Positions 41,661 to 49,882 of a DNA stretch of 64,000 nt are shown one piece after another. The stretch spans positions 1,674,001 through 1,738,000 of the forward strand of contig OY762936.1 in the NCBI GenBank assembly GCA_963666935.1. The letters run 5' to 3'. The translations under genes and the position numbers were made by a program. This DNA comes from G963666935 sp963666935. Its GTDB lineage: Bacteria; Bacillota; Clostridia; Christensenellales; CAG-138. How positions within the stretch are numbered: the first letter of the stretch is position 1; every line of letters starts with the position of its first letter. The notes beneath the pieces were generated by a model. That model ran no database searches and was not told the origin of the DNA. It saw only the letters and a list, made by a program, of their open reading frames with translations.

Positions 41661-43541
41661 CTATTCTGCGCCGGAGGCGCCGTGATGATAGGTTGGAACG
41701 ACTTCTTCCATGTATCGGTAGACATTTTTTGAATCCTGCTCCACCTTCTTTTGGATATAGTTGATGTTTCGCCCGATCTGCGCAGCGCCCAACGGGTAAG
41801 TGCGCCCGATCAGGATTCCAGGGAATGTACTTTCCCCCTGGGTTTCCATGCTTTGCCAAAGCTCTTCGTACATCTTTTCCCCCGGCCGAAGGCCGGTATA
41901 TTTGATTTTGATATCTACATCCGGCTCGTAGCCCGAAAGCCTGATAAAGGTACGCGCAAAATCGTCGATTTTGACAGGTTGTCCCATATCCAGAATAAAA
42001 ACCTCGCCCTGCTCCGCCATGGAGCCCGCCTGCAGCACCAGTTGGGCCGCCTCGGGAATGGTCATAAAATAACGCGTGATGTCCCTATGGGTTACGGTGA
42101 CGGGCCCACCGGCCTCGATCTGCCGCTTAAAGAGCGGGATGACGCTGCCGTTGGACCCCAGCACGTTGCCAAAGCGCACTGTCACATACCGGGTATGTGC
42201 TGCAGTTTGATTCATATACTGCATGACAAGTTCGCAGAGGTATTTGGTGGCGCCCATAATATTTGCCGGGTTCACCGCCTTATCGGTAGAGATCAGCACG
42301 AATCGTTTGACACCCGCCTCATCCGCGGCCTTCGCCACATTGACAGTGCCGTTTACGTTGTTTTTCACCGCTTCCGCAGGGCTTTGCTCCATAAGGGGAA
42401 CGTGCTTGTGCGCCGCAGCGTGAAAAACCACATCCGGCTTATACTGCAGAAAAATCTCGTTCACCCGCTCCCGATCGCGTACAGAGCCTATGAGCACCTC
42501 AAGATCCAGCGCATCTCCGAATTCCCGCTTGAGATCCATATACAGCTCATATGCATTATTCTCATAGATGTCAAAAATAATAAGCTTGTCCGGCTGAAAT
42601 CTTGCAATCTGCCGGCAAAGCTCTCCGCCGATGGAACCGCCGCCGCCTGTGACAAGCACCTTTGCGCCGGTCAGATAGGTGCGGATGTTCTCCATATCCA
42701 GCTCGATGGGCTTGCGAGCCAAAAGATCGTCTACATTCACATCCCGCATGCGCTTGATATCCACGCCGCCCAGCATCGCCTCCAACCCGGGGATGATTTT
42801 CATCCTGCAACCGGTCTGCGTGCAGATATCCAGAATCCTCCGGCGAGTTTCGGAAGTGGACGAAGCGATAGCAAATATAATTTCATGGACATCATACTTG
42901 CGCACGAGAAGCGGGATCTCATCCGTGCTGCCCAGCACCTTGAGCCCGTAGAGGTGCGCGCCGCGCTTTTCGGGATCGTCATCCACAAAGCCAATGGGCA
43001 TGACGCCTTTGGAGCTTCCGTCCACAAGCTGTTTCACCAGCGCCGCGCCCGTATCCCCGGCGCCGACAATCAGAACGTTTTGTTTTTGCCGGAGTGCCGG
43101 AAAGTAGTGTCCGTTGACAAACCTGCGTATAACCCGGTAGCCCATACGGCTGAACCCGAACAGAAGGATCAGAATCAGCCCGGCCGCAATGTACACCGAC
43201 CGGGGTAGCATATTTTGCGTGACCACCGCGATTCCATAGGTGATCAGCGCTGAAAGCGCGCAGGAAAAGACGATGGTCACCAACTCGTTAAGCCCCGCAT
43301 GCTCCCACAGGCTGTTGTACAGCGAAAAGACTGCGTTACAGGCAATGTGCACAGGGAGTATGAAAATCACCATGCTGTAAAAAGCAGATAAAAATTCAGG
43401 CGGGACCTCGCCGCCAAACCGGAACAGCAACGTGAACAGATATGCCATATACACACAAGCCACGTCCAGCACAATGAAGGCCGCCCGCTTGATCCAGAGA
43501 TTAAAAATCCATTTGTTCTTCGGTTTTGGGCCCACTAACAT
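41661..43541 (-). CDS. Membrane nucleotide-sugar 4,6-dehydratase/epimerase (CapD/WbpM/PglF type)
   Basis: About 626 aa. Four N-terminal membrane helices, a Rossmann CoA-binding-like domain (QNVLIVGAGDTGAALVKQLV), and a SDR domain (VLVTGGGGSIGGELCRQIAR). The active site is near ISTDKAVNPANIMGATKYLC; PglF/WbpM-type dehydratases have the MGATK variant instead of YxxxK. It makes a deoxy/amino sugar precursor such as UDP-4-keto-6-deoxy-GlcNAc. The promoter at 43570-43599 makes starts upstream of 43563 impossible; ATG 43541 with GGAAGGATT is chosen (43553 possible). Confidence 0.9.
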   Translation of the reverse strand: MLVGPKPKNKWIFNLWIKRAAFIVLDVACVYMAYLFTLLFRFGGEVPPEFLSAFYSMVIFILPVHIACNAVFSLYNSLWEHAGLNELVTIVFSCALSALITYGIAVVTQNMLPRSVYIAAGLILILLFGFSRMGYRVIRRFVNGHYFPALRQKQNVLIVGAGDTGAALVKQLVDGSSKGVMPIGFVDDDPEKRGAHLYGLKVLGSTDEIPLLVRKYDVHEIIFAIASSTSETRRRILDICTQTGCRMKIIPGLEAMLGGVDIKRMRDVNVDDLLARKPIELDMENIRTYLTGAKVLVTGGGGSIGGELCRQIARFQPDKLIIFDIYENNAYELYMDLKREFGDALDLEVLIGSVRDRERVNEIFLQYKPDVVFHAAAHKHVPLMEQSPAEAVKNNVNGTVNVAKAADEAGVKRFVLISTDKAVNPANIMGATKYLCELVMQYMNQTAAHTRYVTVRFGNVLGSNGSVIPLFKRQIEAGGPVTVTHRDITRYFMTIPEAAQLVLQAGSMAEQGEVFILDMGQPVKIDDFARTFIRLSGYEPDVDIKIKYTGLRPGEKMYEELWQSMETQGESTFPGILIGRTYPLGAAQIGRNINYIQKKVEQDSKNVYRYMEEVVPTYHHGASGAE

Positions 43542-43569
43542 AATCCTTCCCATACTTACGAATAAAGAC

Positions 43570-43599
43570 ATTTTACCACGTATTCTCAGCCCAGTCCAG
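43570..43599 (-). promoter_or_regulatory. Promoter for the exopolysaccharide cluster
   Basis: Minus-strand CTGGAC (43594-43599) - 18 nt - TAAAAT (43570-43575), with predicted transcription start near 43563. Confidence 0.55.
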
Positions 43600-43713
43600 A
43601 TAACAGTATGGATGGATTACAAGAAATGGCGCAATTTAATTCCGGGCTGCGCGTTTATAAAGCAATTGTTTTATTACGCATTTCCACTTGGATTTTGAAC
43701 CTTATACTTTTTT

Positions 43714-43742
43714 TTGACTTTCTTTGCTAAATCGGTTATAAT
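43714..43742 (+). promoter_or_regulatory. Near-consensus sigma-A promoter with long leader
   Basis: TTGACT (43714-43719) - 17 nt - TATAAT (43737-43742). Predicted start near 43749, 155 nt before the DUF6132 gene. Confidence 0.78.
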
Positions 43743-43748
43743 ATTTAA

Positions 43749-43903
43749 GTAGTGTCATCCACGCCGCGCAGTTTCGGCTTCGCGGATCGCGGATGGCGTT
43801 GCATTTTTGGGGGGGTATTCGCCCTATCGTGACCAAATCACGGAACATTGCCCGGAAGCCTTCTATTATAGATATGTAATGATTTTAAAGAGGAGGCACT
43901 TCT
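43749..43903 (+). other. Structured 5' leader of the DUF6132 gene
   Basis: About 155 nt with several possible stems: CATCCaCGCcGCG against CGCGGAtcgcGGATG (43756-43796) and CGTGA/TCACG (43829-43842). A G7 run lies at 43809-43815. No known riboswitch class was recognised. The 332-bp gap 43572-43903 contains only this and the two promoters. Confidence 0.4.
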
Positions 43904-44068
43904 ATGCTCAAATACATCATCGGCGGCATCGTAGGCGCAACACTGGGCTATTTATATTACCGCTTTATTGGCTGCCCCAGTGGCACATGCCCCATTACCT
44001 CAAATCCGTATTCGTCGACAATCTACGGACTGATCATTGGCTTGCTGATCGCCAGCGTGTTTAAATAG
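43904..44068 (+). CDS. Small DUF6132-like membrane protein (54 aa)
   Basis: Short gene beginning MLKYIIGGIVGATLGYLYYR and ending GLIIGLLIASVFK. Two membrane helices flank a conserved loop FIGCPSGTCPITSNPYSS that matches the DUF6132 family (GC-SG-CPITSNP), with two cysteines 5 apart. AGGAGG lies 7 nt before ATG; promoter and terminator frame it as a single-gene unit. Related proteins are often near redox or rhodanese genes; here none is adjacent. Function unknown. Confidence 0.82.
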   Translation: MLKYIIGGIVGATLGYLYYRFIGCPSGTCPITSNPYSSTIYGLIIGLLIASVFK

Positions 44069-44082
44069 ACCTCTTGTTTGCA

Positions 44083-44122
44083 CCGGGGCCGCTTCGCTAC
44101 AACGAAGCGGCCCCGGGTTTTT
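44083..44122 (+). terminator. Strong terminator after the DUF6132 gene
   Basis: 14-bp perfect stem CCGGGGCCGCTTCG / CGAAGCGGCCCCGG, 6-nt loop, then GTTTTT. Confidence 0.92.
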
Positions 44123-44235
44123 CGTCATTCGTCTACTTTTCGCATGCGTAGTACAAATGATAATGTTTATACCGCCACCCAAAGCGTAATCCTTTTGCAA
44201 ATTCACCGCATAGTATGTAAAAAGGAGGTTTTGTT

Positions 44236-44400
44236 ATGCGTAGATATCCATTTTACAATATTTTCCCATGGTTTTGGCCACGCCCTAAGCCGCCCTGGAG
44301 ACCTTGGCTGCCCGGCCCGATGTATCCGCGGCCGTATCCACCGCGGCCACCATTCCCGCCTGGTCCCGGCGGTCCGAGTGGGCCGCCCTGGCGTCCATAA
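44236..44400 (+). CDS. Proline/tryptophan-rich small protein (54 aa)
   Basis: Begins MRRYPFYNIFPWFWPRPKPP and continues with PWRPWLPGPMYPRPYPPRPP and a GPGGPSGPPWRP end. Roughly 40% proline, with seven aromatic residues before position 30, no acidic residues and net positive charge. An AAGGAGG ribosome site 7 nt before ATG and an immediate terminator argue it is expressed. The composition recalls spore-coat or cell-envelope peptides, but no family is recognised. Confidence 0.65.
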   Translation: MRRYPFYNIFPWFWPRPKPPWRPWLPGPMYPRPYPPRPPFPPGPGGPSGPPWRP

Positions 44401-44410
44401 TTCTTTTTTT

Positions 44411-44436
44411 CGGTTCCGTTTATGCGGAACCGTTTT
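44411..44436 (+). terminator. Terminator after the Pro-rich gene
   Basis: CGGTTCCG / CGGAACCG stem, 6-nt loop, TTTTAT tail. Confidence 0.8.
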
Positions 44437-44562
44437 ATGTAGCCGCAAAACAAAATTACTGAAAAAAAATACTGGCGTTTTACTTTTTGTATATTCTATA
44501 TTAATTTTCGCTGTGTTAGAATGAAGAATACACTCAAGATGAGAGAAAGGTAAAACAAAAGA

Positions 44563-46014
44563 ATGGAAAATGTATACAAAAATTATATTGGAGGGCAGTG
44601 GACAGATTCTTCGGACGGCATGACTTTTGAACAACGAAACCCAGCCGATCTTGAAGAAGTAACGGGAATATGGCCGGCATCAACGCGAGATGACGCGTGC
44701 AAGGCTGTGGAAGCCGCCAAGAGAGCCTTTCCGATGTGGAGCAGTTTATCGATATACAAGCGCGCCGAGTATTTGAAGAAAGCGTACAATAACCTTGTTA
44801 AAAATAGAGAAAGCATAGCAAAAATCATCACTTTTGAAAACGGTAAGACATATCCGGAATCGTTGGCAGAGGTTGATTCGGGCATCCGGGAAATGGATTA
44901 CCAGATCAATGAAGGGTTGCGGATGTTCGGGCAGGTTGCACCATCCGCGATGGAGGGCGTATTCGCATACAGCAAACGTTTCCCCTTGGGCGTCGTGAGC
45001 ATCATAAGCCCTTGGAATTTTCCTTTGAACGTTCCGGTGCGGAAGGGTACACCCGCATTGATTGCTGGAAATACATGCGTCTTGAAGCCTTCCAGCCTGA
45101 CGCCACAGGCAGGATTGAAGTTTGTTGAGATGTATGTTGACGCCGGACTTCCCGAAGGCGTGCTGAACTTCGTTACGGGCGCGGGATCCACCGTTGGAGA
45201 CGAATTGATTACGAATCCGGCGATCAAGGCAATTTCTTTTACCGGCTCCACAGGCGTTGGGCGCGGAATTCACGAAAAAGCCGCAAAGATCCTGGCGAAG
45301 ACGCAGTTGGAGATGGGCGGCAAAAACCCTGCGGTGGTGCTTGCAGACGCAGACCTCGCGCAGGCTGCAAAAGCGGTTGTGACAGCCACTTTTGCATGCG
45401 CCGGACAATGGTGTACCTCCACAAGCCGTTTGATCGTTGTAAAAGAAGTGGCTGAAAAAATGAAGGATCTCATTTTTGCCGAAATTCAAAACTATGTGGT
45501 TGGAAACGGAATGGATCCCGCATCGACCATGGGAACCGTTTGCGGAACCGAGCAGGCAAAGAACATCCTCAATTACATTGAGATTGGCAAGCGGGAAGGC
45601 GCAACCCTCGCCATTGGCGGCCAACGCCTTCGGGGCGGCGCGTATGAAAACGGTTGCTTTATTCAGCCTACCGTTTTTACAAATGTGACACCGAACATGA
45701 CCATCGCCAGGGAAGAAATTTTCGGGCCGGTACTGAGCATAATTGAAGCGACGGATTTTGAAGAAGCCATTAAAATTGCCAACGATGTTCCGTTTGGCCT
45801 TGCCTCTTCCATATTTACAACCAATCTGAACAAGGCAATGACCTTTATGGAAAAAACCGATGTGGGTTTGGCACATGTCAATATCATGACAGCCTACAAA
45901 GAGCCTCAGTTAAGCTTCGGAGGCGTTAAAGAGTCCGGCTCTGGTTTGCCGGAAGCCGGCAGTACGGGCGTTGAGTTTTTTACCAAGCATAAGACAGTTT
46001 ACATTAAGTATTAA
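44563..46014 (+). CDS. NAD(P)-dependent aldehyde dehydrogenase
   Basis: 483 aa, full-length ALDH superfamily resembling succinate-semialdehyde and related dehydrogenases. SPWNFPLNVPVRKGTPALIA (Asn152), the Glu motif LEMGGKNP (Glu250), catalytic Cys in AGQWCTSTSRLIV (Cys284), and EEIFGPVLSIIEATD. Substrate is unknown. A RidA-like gene follows 110 nt downstream, a pairing seen in amine or aminophenol catabolism where an imine/enamine intermediate forms. AT-richer than the core region. Confidence 0.9.
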   Translation: MENVYKNYIGGQWTDSSDGMTFEQRNPADLEEVTGIWPASTRDDACKAVEAAKRAFPMWSSLSIYKRAEYLKKAYNNLVKNRESIAKIITFENGKTYPESLAEVDSGIREMDYQINEGLRMFGQVAPSAMEGVFAYSKRFPLGVVSIISPWNFPLNVPVRKGTPALIAGNTCVLKPSSLTPQAGLKFVEMYVDAGLPEGVLNFVTGAGSTVGDELITNPAIKAISFTGSTGVGRGIHEKAAKILAKTQLEMGGKNPAVVLADADLAQAAKAVVTATFACAGQWCTSTSRLIVVKEVAEKMKDLIFAEIQNYVVGNGMDPASTMGTVCGTEQAKNILNYIEIGKREGATLAIGGQRLRGGAYENGCFIQPTVFTNVTPNMTIAREEIFGPVLSIIEATDFEEAIKIANDVPFGLASSIFTTNLNKAMTFMEKTDVGLAHVNIMTAYKEPQLSFGGVKESGSGLPEAGSTGVEFFTKHKTVYIKY

Positions 46015-46124
46015 AACATCGGTGTCTTTGAATTCAAACACCAGGAATATTGAAATGTGACATTGAAGGCACTCAGTATTCCTGTTCATATAGAAAAATT
46101 TTTATTTTTGGAGGAATGGTTCAA

Positions 46125-46487
46125 ATGTCATCGGATATTAAACGGATGGAAATAAAAAGCGGTCGCTTCAGCAGAGTCGTAATTCACAATGGTATAGTTT
46201 ACTTAACAGGTTTAGCAGGAACTGTCGAGACATCTAGGCCTATGACTGAACACGCAGAAGATGTAATTCGGAGAATAGACCATTATCTTGCCATGGCAGG
46301 TACGGACAAAACTCGCATTCTTTCTGCCGATATCTATTTAGCGGATTTTTCCCAGAAGGCGGAATTTGACGCGGTCTGGGCGAAATGGATACCCGAAGGC
46401 TGCGAGTGTGCTCGCACATCGCTGACTTGTATCGGACATAGCTCCGAGCGTGTAGAGGTTACCATCGTTGCTGCGATGCCCGAATAA
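46125..46487 (+). CDS. RidA-like (YjgF superfamily) protein
   Basis: 120 aa, from MSSDIKRMEIKSGRFSRVVI. YLTGLAGTVETSRPMTEHAE, DVIRRIDHYLAMAGTDKTRI, ADIYLADFSQKAEFDAVWAK and CARTSLTCIGHSSERVEVTI follow the fold; the Arg of the RidA active site is matched by the Arg in CARTSL. It belongs to a divergent subgroup, so deaminase activity is uncertain. ATG 46125 lies 10 nt after GGAGG. Probably cotranscribed with the aldehyde dehydrogenase. Confidence 0.85.
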   Translation: MSSDIKRMEIKSGRFSRVVIHNGIVYLTGLAGTVETSRPMTEHAEDVIRRIDHYLAMAGTDKTRILSADIYLADFSQKAEFDAVWAKWIPEGCECARTSLTCIGHSSERVEVTIVAAMPE

Positions 46488-46537
46488 GCGCTACTTTTAT
46501 AATATAATACGAAAGAAACTCAAAAGCGGGTATTGAT

Positions 46538-46575
46538 AACAATAACCTTTGGCTTACCAAAGGTTATTGTTTTTG
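46538..46575 (+). terminator. Terminator after the ALDH-RidA unit
   Basis: Perfect 15-bp stem AACAATAACCTTTGG / CCAAAGGTTATTGTT with a CTTA loop and T-run. Confidence 0.92.
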
Positions 46576-46596
46576 AGAATAATAGCTTTTGTCTCC

Positions 46597-46877
46597 TTAC
46601 TGTCCGCACTGTCCGCTTTGCTGGCTACCTTGCTGCACTCCCTGTTGATTGCCTTGTGAGCTTTGCTGCCCGCCTTGCGGGTTCATATTACTGATGATCT
46701 GCGGTATTTTATCGATTACCTTTGTGATACTGCTTGTGGCTCCGATCTGGGCAATAAAACATTATCGTTGTCCAAAATCAAAACAACATCCGTGCAAAGC
46801 TTAGCACCCAACCCAAATGCACCGCCGCCCATTACATTTCCCATGCCAAATGCATTTGTACCCGTATTCTTATTCAT
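46597..46877 (-). pseudogene. Frameshifted small Gly/Gln-rich protein gene
   Basis: Minus strand from ATG 46877 reads MNKNTGTNAFGMGNVMGGGA then FGLGAKLCTDVVLILDNDNV and soon stops. One nucleotide back, the next frame continues FIAQIGATSSITKVIDKIPQ, then IISNMNPQGGQQSSQGNQQG and VQQGSQQSGQCGQ to a TAA at 46597. The switch falls in GTTTTA (near 46756); one extra T restores a ~93-aa protein. No ribosome site precedes the ATG. The Gly-rich head and Gln-rich tail recall spore-coat-like proteins, but no family is recognised. Confidence 0.6.
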
Positions 46878-46895
46878 ATTATATGATTGACAAAC

Positions 46896-46925
46896 TTGCA
46901 AGTATTGTTGGACAATGATTATAAT
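46896..46925 (+). promoter_or_regulatory. Promoter of the Fe-S protein gene with an internal palindrome
   Basis: TTGCAA (46896-46901) - 18 nt - TATAAT (46920-46925). The spacer holds ATTGT-tgg-ACAAT (46904-46916), a possible operator. Confidence 0.6.
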
Positions 46926-46951
46926 GATACTTTTCTGGGGGAAAAAACATC

Positions 46952-48097
46952 ATGGATTTATTGGATTTTTTTAATGATACAAAACAAAGACTTATTACAA
47001 AATGCACGAAGTGTGGAAATTGTATTTCCAGTTGCAGGGTGATGGAATACACGGGTATCAGTGAAAGCCCGAAAAAGATACAGCAGAGCATAGTAGGTTA
47101 TTTAAAAGGTGAAAACGCGCTTTCCAGCGCCGCAGAAAGAAAGGTAAAATCGTGCATGCGCTGCTACGGATGTCTTGACGTCAAATGCCCGATAGGCACC
47201 AATTCAATGTTCGTCAATGGAATTGTAAACCGCGAAATGGAACAAACGAAGGATATGCCATGGAACATGGAGATTTATCCTGTTCATCTGCACCTTTCAA
47301 GACAGGGCACGTCGAAAAATGAATTCGAAAGAATCCGCACAAGAGTTAAAAGAGAAGGCGCCGAATATCTGTTTTTTCCGGGCTGCAACATATACAAGCA
47401 GCCCGATAAATTGCTCAACGCCCTGACTATAATGGATGAAATAGGCAACGATTATTCCTTTGCTCCCGGCATGGAATTCTGCTGTGGGCTATCTTCACGC
47501 GGCGACATGGGAGATGCGGAGTGGATACAGAATACCGCGCAGAAGCTGATGGATTTTATCAGGGAATCAAACGCGAAAAAGGTTGTATTCTGGTGCGCCA
47601 CATGTGTATGCAGCATGAACAACTACATTAAAAAATTTTATGAACCGCCTTTTGAATATATGACGTTTGCGCAATATGTACTTGAAAACATCGAAAAGCT
47701 TAAGTTCCCAAATGCAAAACCACATAAGGTGACATACCATGAGCCATGCAAAGCCGCATATACGGGAATTGATATGGAGAGTGTGCAAAAAATACTCAAG
47801 ACGATCCCCGGCACAGAGCTTGTGGAGATGGAACACCACGGGAAGGATACCATGTGCTGTGGCTGCGATGCCGTCACGAACGAATATGAAGTTGGGGATA
47901 AGATAACCGAAAGAAGGCTAAGGGAAGCCGTTGCGACAGGCGCCGATACGATGATAGATGCATGCCACAACTGCCACTGGATATTTATGCCCGCCCGGAA
48001 AAAATACGAAGATAAAGGGCTTTACATCGACATAGTAAACTATTCGACATATATCACGGACGCTATGGGAAAATCGAGGAAGGATACTTTAGAATAG
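46952..48097 (+). CDS. (Fe-S)-binding oxidoreductase, HdrD/GlpC-like
   Basis: 381 aa. N-terminal two [4Fe-4S] motifs CTKCGNCISSC (Cys18/21/24/28) and CMRCYGCLDVKCP (Cys68/71/74/79). Two CCG-type cysteine domains follow (MEFCCGLSS; DTMCCGCDA with an upstream HEPC and a late ACHNCHW) of the heterodisulfide-reductase/glycolate oxidase electron-transfer type. Partner unknown; no flavoprotein is adjacent. The gene is AT-richer than the core. GGGGGA precedes the ATG. Confidence 0.87.
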   Translation: MDLLDFFNDTKQRLITKCTKCGNCISSCRVMEYTGISESPKKIQQSIVGYLKGENALSSAAERKVKSCMRCYGCLDVKCPIGTNSMFVNGIVNREMEQTKDMPWNMEIYPVHLHLSRQGTSKNEFERIRTRVKREGAEYLFFPGCNIYKQPDKLLNALTIMDEIGNDYSFAPGMEFCCGLSSRGDMGDAEWIQNTAQKLMDFIRESNAKKVVFWCATCVCSMNNYIKKFYEPPFEYMTFAQYVLENIEKLKFPNAKPHKVTYHEPCKAAYTGIDMESVQKILKTIPGTELVEMEHHGKDTMCCGCDAVTNEYEVGDKITERRLREAVATGADTMIDACHNCHWIFMPARKKYEDKGLYIDIVNYSTYITDAMGKSRKDTLE

Positions 48098-48223
48098 CCC
48101 AGATTTCTCCATTGTTATCAAAAATTTTATGAACCCAAGAAAGTAGAACGCGTTTAAAAACAATCATAATCATGCATTGAACGCATGATGTGCCACAAGG
48201 TGGATCGGACAAGTGAGAAGAAA

Positions 48224-48248
48224 AAAGGCCCGGAAAATTTGGGCCTTT
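48224..48248 (+). terminator. Hairpin before the tRNA-like remnant (site A)
   Basis: AAAGGCCC / GGGCCTTT, 8 bp with a 9-nt loop. Comparable hairpins lie before sites at 50020 and 54896. A 7-bp inverted repeat (ATCATGC/GCATGAT) lies at 48169-48189. Confidence 0.55.
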
Positions 48249-48358
48249 ACTAGGACTCGAACCTAGACAATGCGAGTCGTAGAAATGCAGAGGAATGTCA
48301 ATTCTATTTAGCAATACTGAAGAATTCCCTTATTTCGCTAGGAAAACAGCACATACAA
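48249..48358. repeat. Direct repeat copy A with tRNA-3'-end-like T-arm
   Basis: About 105 bp that align without gaps to 54936-55045 at roughly three-quarters identity. The first 17 bp, read on the minus strand, form a T-arm CTAGGTTCGAGTCCTAG. It marks the left edge of the chaperone/efflux segment. The rest of the 292-bp gap 48098-48389 shows no gene. Confidence 0.65.
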
Positions 48359-48389
48359 TTGAGAATTATTTCGAACGTTTCGCCCGCTT

Positions 48390-48686
48390 TTACTCGCGCC
48401 TTAGGCGATCGATTTCTTCTTCCATTTTTTCTAAACGCCCCAGTAATTCACAAATAATTGCAGCCCCTGATAGGTTCACCTCCAGAGATGTTCGTAGCCG
48501 CAATATCTTTGCCACACGATTAATTTGATCCGCGGGAATCTTTCTATCTTCAATGTCAATGGCGCCCAACTCCGACAATCTTTCGATGACCGGCGTCTTG
48601 TAGGGCAGGTCATCTATTGCGACCCATTCTTGAAGGGACGCGGAGTCTTCAAAACTTTGAAAGACTTGCAAATAGTATTCACTCAA
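48390..48686 (-). CDS. cbpM: Chaperone modulator CbpM-like protein
   Basis: 98 aa MerR-type helical protein that in E. coli binds and inhibits the J-domain protein CbpA. Starts MSEYYLQVFQSFEDSASLQE; the core is IERLSELGAIDIEDRKIPAD and LRLRTSLEVNLSGAAIICEL, ending in a short coiled coil LGRLEKMEEEIDRLRRE. It overlaps the cbpA stop by 4 nt, supporting the assignment. Confidence 0.85.
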   Translation of the reverse strand: MSEYYLQVFQSFEDSASLQEWVAIDDLPYKTPVIERLSELGAIDIEDRKIPADQINRVAKILRLRTSLEVNLSGAAIICELLGRLEKMEEEIDRLRRE

Positions 48687-49684
48687 TGATTATGCACCTC
48701 TCTTCCAATATCCATAAGGTTCTGGTAAATCTTTCGCTCCTCTTGGCCCAGTGAAGCCGGAATATCAATGAAAAGTTCTACATGCTGATCGCCTCTGGTT
48801 CGGCCTTTTCCCGGCCACCCTTTGGACCGCAGCCTCAGCTTATGGCCACTATGGGACATCGGCGGCACAGTAATCATTACCTCGCCATCTATCGTTTGCA
48901 CAGGGATTTTACATCCCAACACAGCCTGCTCAGGCTTAAGTTTTAGTTTTGTTTCAAGATGATTCCCGTTCAACGTAAAGTAGGGGTGCGGAAGTATCTT
49001 AACCGTCAGCAGCAAGTCCCCCTGCTTACCTTTTCCGTACCCTTCTCCCCCTTGTCCTTTGAGACGAATTACACTCCCATCCGTTAGGCCCGCAGGTATT
49101 TTTAAATCGATCGTCCTGACAGTGGTTTTATAGCCGGTCCCACCACAACTCTGACATGTTTTTCTATTGACCACACCCACTCCGCCACATGCCGGGCATA
49201 CGCTCCTGATTGAAAACTGGAAGGCCTTTTGTCCGCCATGGTATGCTTCTTCTAGTGTCAGATCAATCTGACTCTCCAGATCCTGCCCCCGCATGTCTCT
49301 GTGTTGTTCAAAGCCTTCATAATATTCTCCGGCTCTTGCCCTGCCAAACAAGCTTTCAAAAAAGTCACTGAAACCATCCGCATCGGTACTGCTCCATGTA
49401 TAGCTATTCTGCCCACCGGCGTTTGTAGGCGGTTGCTGTTCCTGCCCGGCGCGCCAGTTCTCACCAAAACGGTCATACTTCTCCCGTTTTTCCGGATCAT
49501 AGAGGACTTCATAAGCTTCGCTTATTTGCTTGAATTTTTCTTCCATTTTTGCTTTTTCTGATTTTGGGTGCAGATCAGGATGATATTTGCGAGCAGCCTT
49601 TCGGTAGGCTGCCTTGATTTCCTCTTTTGTAGCGGAGCGGCTTAATCCCAGAACCTCATAATAGTCGATAAAATTTGTAGCCAT
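48683..49684 (-). CDS. cbpA: DnaJ-like co-chaperone CbpA with a half zinc finger
   Basis: Hsp40 that stimulates DnaK. 333 aa: J-domain with HPD (YRKAARKYHPDLHPKSEKAK), Gly/Phe-type linker, then substrate-binding domains (DLKIPAGLTDGSVIRLKGQG; LETKLKLKPEQAVLGCKIPV). Between them are only two Cys motifs (CPACGG and CQSCGGTG). DnaJ has four and classical CbpA none, so this is intermediate. Adjacent cbpM indicates the CbpA role. Confidence 0.9.
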   Translation of the reverse strand: MATNFIDYYEVLGLSRSATKEEIKAAYRKAARKYHPDLHPKSEKAKMEEKFKQISEAYEVLYDPEKREKYDRFGENWRAGQEQQPPTNAGGQNSYTWSSTDADGFSDFFESLFGRARAGEYYEGFEQHRDMRGQDLESQIDLTLEEAYHGGQKAFQFSIRSVCPACGGVGVVNRKTCQSCGGTGYKTTVRTIDLKIPAGLTDGSVIRLKGQGGEGYGKGKQGDLLLTVKILPHPYFTLNGNHLETKLKLKPEQAVLGCKIPVQTIDGEVMITVPPMSHSGHKLRLRSKGWPGKGRTRGDQHVELFIDIPASLGQEERKIYQNLMDIGREVHNH

Positions 49685-49882
49685 TTCTATCCATCCTTAT
49701 TTAGCATCCAAGATGCCTGATACTGATTATATCGTTGAAAGCATCATCCGGAACGTATTGCAATATTACAATCGTCCATTTAAATTTTCTATTTTTCAAA
49801 AGCATCATGCAAATCTTTTGTTTTTTTTATTATATATCTTTTCAATTGATGTTAAAAGCATTTTTGCATAGAAAGCAAAATT

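Noticed and set aside
41751..43208. 485-codon open frame antisense to the nucleotide-sugar dehydratase
   Set aside because: No recognisable domain, rich in His/Arg, and fully covered by a well-conserved gene on the other strand.
44205..44235. Sporulation promoter (CATAGTAT) directly before the Pro-rich gene
   Set aside because: The implied transcript start would fall on the ribosome site and no matching -35 box is present.
46740..46770. Programmed -1 ribosomal frameshift in the Gly/Gln-rich gene
   Set aside because: The junction GTTTTA is not a standard slippery heptamer, no downstream stimulatory stem is evident and the gene has no ribosome site; an indel is simpler.
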